Of a DNA stretch of 64,000 nucleotides, positions 49,919 to 58,752 are shown piece by piece; position 1 is the first letter of the stretch; each line of letters starts with the position of its first letter. The DNA is from Gordius sp. MW1 (taxonomy: Eukaryota > Nematomorpha > Gordioida > Gordea > Gordiidae). The notes under the pieces are model-generated. The model saw only the letters and a program-made list of their open reading frames with translations. It made no database searches and was not told the origin of the DNA. The translations under genes were made by a program, and so were the position numbers. The stretch spans positions 18,162,575 through 18,226,574 of the forward strand of contig OZ038533.1 of the NCBI GenBank assembly GCA_964036665.1, given 5' to 3'.

Positions 49919-52092
49919 TTAATTGCTATGCAATTTATGGGCTCGTTTTTGGTTGTCCGTTGTCCGTTGTCTGTCCGTTGTCCGTTGTCTGTCCGTTGTC
50001 CGTCCGTTACCCTCCCTATCTATTTGCATTGGGTATATTAGGTTATCGATTTTTTAAATTAATGCATGAGAAAGCGGTGCCCCACCCCTCATCTCTATCA
50101 AGAGGTGCCCCACCCCTCATCTCTATCTCCCTCGCTTTCGGGCGGGGTCGGGTTTGAATTGCTACGTTAAATTAATGCATAAGTATATCTATATTTAAAT
50201 TTTGGTAATTGCTATGCAATTTAACTAGTTTTGGGGTTAGAATCCCGGAGTTTTTTTTGACTCTTATGATTGTTCTTGTTACTATCATTGATAATAAGAC
50301 TTTTTGGCCGTCCGCTGGCTGCTGACCAATGAAAAAAATGACCATTGGCCAAAATGTGAATCCGAGTTTATTTTTTCGTTTTTTTTGACTATTATGATTG
50401 TTCCTATTACTACCATTGCTATTATGCCTTTTTGACCGTCCGTTGGCTGCTGACCAATGGAAAAAAATCACCATTGACCAAAATGTGATTCGAATTTTTT
50501 GTTTTTGTTTTTTTTGACTATTATGAATTTATATCCACTTTTACCGTGTCCTGGCTGCTGACCAATGGAAAAAAATGACCATTGGCCAAAATGTAATTCG
50601 AAAATTTTTTTTTAATTTTTTTTGACTATTATGAATTTATATCTACTTTTACCGTGTCCTGGCTGCTGACCAATGGAAAAAAATGACCATTGGCCAAAAT
50701 GTGATTCGAATATTTTTTTTAGTTTTTTTATTATAAGTTTATATTTACTTTTACCGTGTCCTGGCTGCTGACCAATGGAAAAAAATGACCATTGGCCAAA
50801 ATGTGATTCGAAAATTTTTTTTTTCGTTTTTTTTTGACTTATGAATTTATATCCACTTTTACCGTGTCCTGGCTGCTTACCAATGAAAAAAAATGACCAT
50901 TGGCCAAATTTTATATATAACCTAAAAATTTATTATAGATGGTCTAACAGACAGCCAACTATGTAATATATATTTTTAACCTTATAAATGCATATATATT
51001 TTTTTATTGGGTTAATATATTTCATTTAATTAGATTGTGATTTCATAGAAAACCTAAAAATTAATATTTAAAAAAATAATATAGGTATTAGATTCTAATT
51101 TACGATAAAATATATCGATAGAAACTAACACAAAATTCGAAACCTCCTTCAAAGGTATAATCATAGCCCGTTATTTCTAATTAAATTGAATCTACTATTA
51201 AACTCAAACACGAATTGTACTTTATTAGATGGCGCGCGTAAGTTTATATAATTAGTAAAATTTTTGTACGTGTCATAGATATTACACCGCACGTGTGTCA
51301 GGTAAAAGTCCGATATTTTTAAAATGAAAAGGTATTTTAGGAATCTGAAAAGGTTATTTTACCCCCGGCCGCCCTGGGCACCTACGGGTAAAGTTTCGAG
51401 CGAATCGGGCTGGTAGTTTAAGAATTTAGCCCTTTTTTAAAACTAAAAAAAAACTTTTTTTTTTAATTTTTTTTTTACATTAAATTAATATTTTGTTTTT
51501 GTTAATACCATTGATAATATGACTTTTTGACCGTCCGCTGGCTACTGACCGACGAAATATATTGATTTTCTAAACATAAAACACAACTTTATTATTTCAT
51601 TATCTATATAAATAACATAATAACTTCTACTATTTTAAAGCCAGCATGGTATAGTGGTTATAGCGCCGGCTTTTGAACTGGAGGTGTGGGGTTCAAGTCA
51701 GGGAGGCGACAAATTTTTTTTTTAAATTTTTTTAAATTTAATTAATATTTGTTCATGTTAATACCAATGATAATATGAATTTTTGACCGTCCGCTGGCTA
51801 CTGACCAATAAAAAAATGACCATTGGCCAAATAAATCGAAATTGTTTTTCGTTTTTGAATTGGTTAACATTGATAATTACCCTATGTCCTCCCCTACAAG
51901 GGCCTATAACTAATTAACTAATTATTTTGCATCTAATACCCCCTATAGGCATTCTCGCCCCTTCCCACCTTTCTCGCCCATAAATTGCATAGCAAATATG
52001 CTACGTTTATACGGAGTATAGAAGAGTTCCCCCTTCCCCTTCCCCTACTCCCCTTTCCTTCTCCCCCTTCCCACGAGGGCCGAAGGCCCGAG
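49919..52092 (-). repeat. Repeat element E, copy 5 (full length, reversed)
   Basis: Starts TTAATTGCTATGCAATTTATGGGC and ends GAGGGCCGAAGGCCCGAG, with the same order of modules as 5934-8090 reversed: CCGTTGTCCG runs, GGTGCCCCACCCCTCATCTC pair, CCAATGG/CCATTGG units, the conserved block around CACGAATTGTACTTTATTAG, and the tRNA-like stretch. Its clean junctions inside the hAT define both ends of the family. Confidence 0.9.
51640..51710 (+). repeat. tRNA-derived sequence inside element E
   Basis: GGTATAGTGGTTATAGCGCC (A-box region) and GGGTTCAAGTC (B box) at tRNA spacing, with TTTTGAA in the anticodon loop position, suggesting tRNA-Gln(TTG) ancestry. Stems are imperfect. Confidence 0.55.
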
Positions 52093-52197
52093 TTTTTAAT
52101 ATCGAGTTGAGTTTGTTTAAATCATATTTTATAAAAGATTAGTTTACTTTAGTCATATCGGGCCGGGCTCGGGTCGGGCGGCCCGTGCAGGGTTCTA

Positions 52198-52860
52198 ATT
52201 GATGGCTAACGATTGACCACGTAGATCTAGGCGTCATTAGATTCGGTCTGCTCTACCAAAAGTTTTCGTTTTGCGCAACCCCGCCGTATCTTTCTTGAAC
52301 AATTCCGTTAAATTATCGGTAACGTCGCTATACACATCAGCCATCGGCACCCGGGCACCAGTGTTATCACTTAAAATAAAATAATTGTAACAAGGTTTCT
52401 TGCATAAAATGTAACTCCGCCTATCATATTTACGACAGATAACCTTGGACCTGACTACAATGGTATAACCTTTCATCGAACAACGTGCGAAGTTTCGGTA
52501 ACTAATCAATTATATAAATCACACCATGCGCAACAGCAAAAATATTGCCCACCCAGGAAATCCAACCTCGTTAAACCTATGTAGAGGTGATACGGAGTAT
52601 AGCCAAAAACAGGTCATTACGGGCATTTTGCCTCTGAATATCAATTCGCATCTGGGTTTAACGTACGCGCATGCAATACCAAATTTCATCGTCAGATCAT
52701 CGTCTTACACGTACTGCTCTGTATCGGCAGAATTCCTTCGGGCTTGGCCCTACCGTATCTATGCATCGACATTACCCTTCAGCGCATATGTACCACACTG
52801 TCTTGTAGACAACCTTCATGCATAATGTTAAGTACCATCACGTCGTTTTGTCCATACGCC
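52198..52860 (-). pseudogene. Coding-like GC-richer relic, proximal part
   Basis: Base composition is plainly less AT-rich than its surroundings. Minus strand: MAYGQNDVMVLNIMHEGC near 52860, then, after shifts and stops, MKFGIACAYVKPRCELIF (about 52690-52635), and an intact 90-codon frame 52509-52237 with VVRSKVICRKYDRRSYILC, KKPCYNYFILSDNTGARVP and TDNLTELFKKD. Cys, Arg and Tyr are frequent. The plus strand is also open at 52526-52825, but the minus reading makes more sense across the whole block. Not recognised; possibly an old captured gene or a dead transposon protein. Confidence 0.4.
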
Positions 52861-52869
52861 ATCAAAAAA

Positions 52870-53640
52870 AAAACGAAAAACGTTTCTTAAGACATTATAA
52901 TATGTGAAAATTTACACTAATAACTCTTTTAATTAAAAAATATTAACTCGTAATTCAATTTAGGCTTAATATTTTAAAATCTTTGAAAATAATAATTTAT
53001 TTACTAGTTGTTAAAGTTTCAAAAAAGTAACTGCTACCAGTTCATCGTTTTCCTTCCTTTAAATTAATATAATTCTTTAGTATATAAATTAGCTGATGCA
53101 ATTGAGTTAATAATAGGTTAATTATTAAAATGATGTTTTAAATATGTAAAATCTTAATAGATTAAAGCTGTTGTCAAAATTTGAAATTTCTCAAATGTTT
53201 CCTACTATTTTTGAATAAATTCTGGTCACGTAGTTCTATAAGTCTTAAGAGAAATTTGGCTACGACGTTTATTGCCACTGGGCTGCAAAAAAACAACACT
53301 GATCAAAAATAATGGCCTTATAAAATCACTCTGCAAACAGTTTGCAGATTCTGGTAGAGTTTTTTACGGTGAGTACAAATGTATTTTTGTTTTTCTCTAT
53401 ACGTCAATTTTTTAAAAATATTTGATGTGTTGGCTAAAACAGCATTTTGGAATTATTAAAATATCAATAACTTGCAAAATAATCGGTAAAATTTTAGTCT
53501 AATAAATTTGATTTCTAAACAAAGGGGAGAGGAAATATTTTTTACCCTAGCTCTTTTAATTTTTGATATATATTCAATTGACAAATGGCCTTAGACTTAA
53601 GGTCGCTCTGTCTTCCCTTTAAAGAAATTAAACGTGTTGT
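52870..53640. other. AT-rich stretch, no gene seen
   Basis: I found no frame, splice pattern or repeat that I can support in this stretch. Confidence 0.45.
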
Positions 53641-53654
53641 TGTTTATCTAGTAC

Positions 53655-53785
53655 TACTAAGGGCCTGCACGGCCCGGCCCGATGGTTTAATCGGGCTTCT
53701 GGTTTAAAATAAAAAACGGGCCGGGTCTAATAAAACCTAATGGACTCGGGCTAAGCTTAGATAAACTTAAGGCCGCTAAAAGCCC
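53655..53785. mobile_element. hAT terminal fragment
   Basis: GGGCCTGCACGGCCCGGCCC followed by CGGGCTTCTGG, CGGGCCGGGTC and GGACTCGGGC; same style as the ends at 46300 and 49497. No partner end found. Confidence 0.5.
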
Positions 53786-53789
53786 GTTG

Positions 53790-54165
53790 CAAAATTAATT
53801 AGGTGTTTATTTGTGAATAAGTATAAAAAAAGGTTTGTTCTTATATTGCTCCAATTTACAATTATATTTGATGGTTATTAAAGTAACAAGGATTTAATGG
53901 ATTCCTCTCCCTTTTATTTACCATTTAATTTATCAAATTTAAATTTTACCTATAAATTTGCACTTATTAACGTTTAAAAAACACCAAAATCGCTGTGTTT
54001 GGTAAATTTGTCAACAAATTGACGTATAGGGAAAAAATTAAAAATTTATTCAAGTTCACGGCGAAAAACTCTACCAAAATCAGCCAACAGTTTGCCGGTC
54101 GATTTTTCTTGTTGAATTTGTTATTTACTTAAAAATCTCACCTTTGATATTTTGTTAACATTATC
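53790..54165. other. AT-rich stretch before duplication copy 2
   Basis: No supported feature. Confidence 0.4.
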
Positions 54166-54209
54166 ATCCAATTGCAGGATATTTTAAAGGCTATATGAAG
54201 GATGGCTGT

Positions 54210-54389
54210 CATAGGCGTAGCCAGGTTTTGGTTTAGGGGGGGGGGCGAAACGTTTAAAAGTTTAATTAGAGGGTGGCAAAACATAAAATTTTTAATTTTT
54301 AAGAATTTTTGCATTGAAAATTTTTTTCCCGTCATTTAGGAGGGAGGGGCATGCGGCCCCCCTCCCTGCCCACCTTGGCTACGCCCATG
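54210..54389. mobile_element. hAT-like MITE, 180 bp
   Basis: Ends CATAGGCGTAGCCAGG and CTTGGCTACGCCCATG are inverted; exact ATGGCTGT on both sides (54202-54209, 54390-54397). It interrupts the word GATGGCTGTTG that is intact at 41034 in copy 1, so it inserted after the duplication. Confidence 0.92.
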
Positions 54390-54515
54390 ATGGCTGTTGT
54401 TTTCCGTCATAAACAAATTTTTTTTATTAATTTGTCTAAAGGTTGAATGAAGGTTTTTAAAAAGAAAATAGGCACTGTGGCCTTCCTTCTGCCTAATAAA
54501 TATCCAGTTCTATTT

Positions 54516-54620
54516 AGTGTTGTAAAAACGGCTGGGTTTTGTTTGATCGATCTTTGGTTTAGCTAAGATGTCTGTTTTTCAAATTTCGACTAAGCCTATT
54601 GGTCGAGTAGTAGGGAGGTA
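54516..54620. mobile_element. MITE remnant, TAGTGTTGTAAAAA end
   Basis: TAGTGTTGTAAAAACGGCTG is the same end as the MITE at 5787, followed by GATCTTTGGTTTAGCTAA shared with 41150. The right end is eroded. Present in both duplication copies. Confidence 0.6.
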
Positions 54621-55769
54621 GACTGGAATACACCTTTTTAAATTTTTAAGAGTTTTTCTCGTTTTTAAAATAAATTAGTTGATCTACGCGTAAATTTTCC
54701 AATTAATAATTAAATTTTATAAATTATAAAGTTTATAACCATTATATTCGCTCTTGTCTTAAGAAATCCTTTTTATCCATATATTCTTGAGACAATTTAT
54801 TAAATAATCACGACAATTTGCTTATCCCTATAAATTAAGATAAAGCTTTGTTTCTAAGCCTTTGAACCGTTTATTTCTAACACCTTTATAAATACATGGA
54901 CAATAAACATACTAAAGTTTATGAAAAAAATTTCTAAAATTTTTATCATAATAGATATATAAGGGATCAATAACATTTTAAGCCTTTTTTCCAAAAAGCG
55001 TTTAATCAGTTAAGAAGGATACCAAAATTTGCAACATTCTTTAAACGAGGTGGAGTAGGCTGATCTATCTACATATATATTCTTTAATTAGTAATATATT
55101 ACATCAATCTCATGTTCAAATGAAATATGCAATCAGTAGATGTGACAGGTAGTTTTGGTGGGATTTTATCAAAAGATCACTATGGAAATCGTCAAATCTC
55201 ACACGATTTCCATACACGGATCAATGCCATCCAATTAGATTTTAACGCGTTTTCTTTTTTATTTTATTAACCAATGTATTTTATCCCATGTGATACCAAT
55301 AACTTAATAAATGAATATATTTAAAAAAAAATATAATAAAAAAAAATTAAATTAAATTTATTTATTTGTAGAAATTATGGGTTATATAATATATTTAAAA
55401 CATTTTGTTCCTTATTATTGGGATATATTGAAGTTAAAAATAATATTTTTCAATCTTCCACAGCCAATTTGGCAAACGAACATACTGTTATTTTACCTTT
55501 AAACCTGCCAAAATTTTCAAAATATTTTTGATTTGCGAAAGCTATTTTATTTATTTTAATGGATTTCAACAAATAACACATTAGCCAAAAGTCAGGGGAA
55601 ATGTACTTTAATAAGAATGACTATGAACTATCAAATATTTGGGTAATTTTGTAAACATATTATCCGTAATCTGATCACACTAGAATAGCTAAATATCCAT
55701 TCCATTCTTACATTTAATTCATTTACAGTTGTAGCATATTGCTTGAATCCTAAAACACCTTTATTGACA

Positions 55770-57650
55770 ATGAACCTTTTCATCATCATTTTAAGCACAT
55801 GTTCCTCTCAACTGTCGTATCAGGTATTTTTTAAGTTTATTGTACTTATAGAAATTTAAAAATCTTTTAGCTCCCTCGACTGGTAAAATTTAAGAATAAT
55901 ATTTAGCATAATGTTTTTCGAGGTATTTATTGATCTATGTATTTTTAATTTTGATAGATCGTGTAGCTGAAGCAGTTCCGAAAGCTGGTAAACTTATTTT
56001 CTGACAATTTATATAATTACACTTTGTGACTTAGAAATGCATTCAGTTGTGACAAGTAAAAATTAATTATTTAAAGTTTAATAATACTTAAATGGGCAAA
56101 TATATAATTTATATTATTTATAAGCGCCCAAATCTGCCATAGATGGTGAGGGATACTGAATAAAATTTTTGGTTCTTTAGCCTGTACTTTTTTACAATTT
56201 ACTTAAACATACAACGTTTAAGTTGTTAAAATGTTCACTGAAGTTGTCACCATATCTAATTCTTATTTATCAAAATTATAACGGTCAAATATTTTAACAT
56301 CTATTTGGGGTTTTTAGTGCAAAATGATGACCCTGTGACAACTGTTGCCCCTCTTGCTGGTAAACCAAATCCCTGGCAAAATACATTTTAAAAGCTTTTA
56401 TTAATTGTTTTGTTATTTGAATTTTTATTACATAGTCATGAAAGATATATTTTGTGAAGATTAAACAAATAATTTATAATTATTAGCGAATTTATCAAGT
56501 AATGTTAACCAGTCTCAAAACATTAATATTCTTTCCAACATCTTTCTTTTTAACGAATTCATGTTATAATTTCAAATTAGCCAGTATAAACACTAAACAA
56601 ATCGAACAAATGTTTGTATTATTAAAGAAGTTAATTTTTTCAAAGAAAATTGTTTGTTCAAATTAATTAGAAGTTCAACAAGACGAGTTTGTCAAGGAGA
56701 CTTCAGCCTCGAGTAATTTTATTTTATTTAATGTTTAATGTCTTGTATATGGATTAATAACTACATATTCCTGTTGAATTTTTAATAGCCAATGTCATAA
56801 GTATTTGGAAAATTAATAATCCTATCTTAATAAATATCGTTTTAACCCGCTCTAGCTCAAAATCCACATCATGGTCATCAATTCCGCAGGTTAACTAATC
56901 AAAAAATATTTTATATACAAATTTTTTTTAAATATCATTATTTATTCTGCTCCATATTAAATTTAATTTTATTAATATTTTTCTCAACTTCTAATTAAAA
57001 TTATGATCTTTTTGATTTTATTAAACGGTTGCATCTCAAGATAGTGTTATTAAATTATAATAAAAACATTGAATTTAACTTTTTGAACATTTCGGGAAAA
57101 ATAATACCACAAGGATAAAGTAATAAGTACTTTATTAAATATCCAATTAAAGTAAATTGTATGCGAGAACAAAAAGTTAACTGGTGTATATAAAATTCTT
57201 TTATATATACATATATTAATTGGAATCAATTAAGTTTAGTGTTGCCTCCGCGAGGTATAAACAAATCAATTATATATAGTGGTGATACCTCGAGGTATGC
57301 TTGGTGGTCAATTAACGTTGCGAAATCGTAAGGGACAATTAAATCAATTAAGCCAATGGACACAACAAACATCTAGTTGAAGTGCAACACGATGAACCAG
57401 CCAAGGAAACTCATACTTCAGGTATTGTATGGCAGAGATTATTAAATTTAATTAAAATATTAAATTTGTAGTCAATTCAACTACAAATAATATTATATTT
57501 TGATAAATTCCAAGAACAAATAGTCTATTATGTCTATTTTTATAATTTATTTCAGCATCTGCTCCAAACACTTTAGAAGGTAAGCTTCCTTATTTAACTA
57601 CCATGATAAAATCATAATCCAAAAAATGAATTTTATTATAGAACTTTAAA
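55770..57650 (+). CDS. Micro-exon gene 2: diverged copy, signal peptide damaged
   Basis: Exons matching copy 1: 55770-55823, 55871-55882, 55958-55987, 57377-57421, 57556-57579 and a last exon from 57642. Extra exons here: 56318-56359 and 56671-56712, both 42 nt, phase 1. A one-base loss in exon 1 puts the old ATG (55770) out of frame; the only in-frame start is ATG 55799, giving MFLSTVVS before APST, too short for a normal signal peptide. From there the frame is open through DRVAEAVPKA, VQNDDPVTTVAPLA, EVQQDEFVKETSAS, IEVQHDEPAKETHTS, ASAPNTLE and stops at once in the last exon (TAA 57647). The partner of the 12-nt exon 4 (57029-57040) has lost its AG and its GT. A possible 34-nt exon at 56856-56889 would break the frame. 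Either a decaying gene or one with a different first exon. Confidence 0.6.
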
Positions 57651-57973
57651 ATACTCAGTCATCTGTCATTGAAATGGAATATATTGAATGGTCATGGTCA
57701 TGGTGGCCATGGTAGTACGCCACCTAGAATGAGATATAATAAGAAGTAGTTGATTTTAATTTACTAAAACCACATTTGAGACAAAGTTCTCAAAATATTA
57801 AATTACCATTTTCCTCAACTTTTAATGACACTTTTACATTATATAAACTAAGTCCTTTAGCTAATTCATCCATTAATAATCTTACAATATCGTTTTCATG
57901 CACACGCCCTTATTATATAAACCAATATCTTTCTTAATATGCTTATATACATTGTTCTCGCATATATTTGATC

Positions 57974-57979
57974 AATAAA
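57974..57979 (+). terminator. Polyadenylation signal, micro-exon gene 2
   Basis: AATAAA conserved with 44583 in copy 1, again followed by a GTTCTGTTTTATTATTCCCT stretch. Confidence 0.5.
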
Positions 57980-58752
57980 TCAATTATAAACGTTCTGTTT
58001 TATTATTCCCTCAATCTTATTCAGATTTATAAACATAAGAATTTTCAGTTAGTAATAATATGTGTATGCATATATAATAATTAGTATTTTTATATAAACA
58101 AAAATCCAGGGAAAAAATTAGATTAAAAACATAAAAAAAAGTCAAATTTACTTTTTTTTATTTTTACCTATAATACATTAATACTATTAATTTAACATTT
58201 ATGATAGCATCATGTATATGCAACCGTCCGTTTTAAACAGTCCGCTGGTCCTTACCCGTTTTAAAAATTTTATTTTTATATACTACTGCCACGGTCGTTC
58301 CGTTACAAAAACTCCTAGGCCCTTCCGAGCCCCTTCGTATTTTTATGACTTTAAGGCACAGTTAGTACCCGTTAGAAAATAATTGGGACCAGCAGTTAAT
58401 TAGAAATTAAAAAAATATTTTATTGCAATTTTTAATATGTTGCATGCACTTTAAATATATTGTTGGAAAACATCATCAAGAAGTTTTTCCGAAATAGATG
58501 TCAATTAATCGACCAATTGTATCTTGTCATAAAGTTTGATATAATATTAGCTGTTCTATTCACTTTTTTAACGTGTGAACTTGCGGCCTTCACACCTCTA
58601 GAGACTTGCTTTGCTGGATTTAAAAGCGCATCCTTAATCGCATTTACATTCGCTAATAATATAATTTCATTTTTATTTTCAAAATTTAATTGTATACAAT
58701 TTACTTATTATCTTTTTTTGTATATAAAATGTAAATGTACTTATAAACAAAA

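Larger units (their letters stand above)
49497..52197. mobile_element. hAT element hosting a nested element E
   Basis: Ends TAGAGTCCTGCA and TGCAGGGTTCTA with flanks ATCGATGG (49489-49496) and ATTGATGG (52198-52205), 7 of 8 matching. Subterminal words GCCCGAGCCCGACG and GGGCCGGGCTCGGGTCGGGC mark both ends. More than three quarters of its length is the E copy at 49919-52092. No transposase frame survives. Confidence 0.85.
54190..58485 (+). repeat. Segmental duplication, copy 2
   Basis: Collinear with 41011-46215 (landmarks given there). It lacks the hAT, MITE and simple repeats of copy 1 but has an extra internal block of about 870 bases (roughly 56115-56985) that contains additional exons of the micro-exon gene. 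The two copies differ at many positions, so the duplication is not recent. Confidence 0.85.

Noticed and set aside
52526-52825. 99-codon plus-strand frame
   Set aside because: The block is GC-richer and therefore open in several frames; the minus strand reads better across the full relic.
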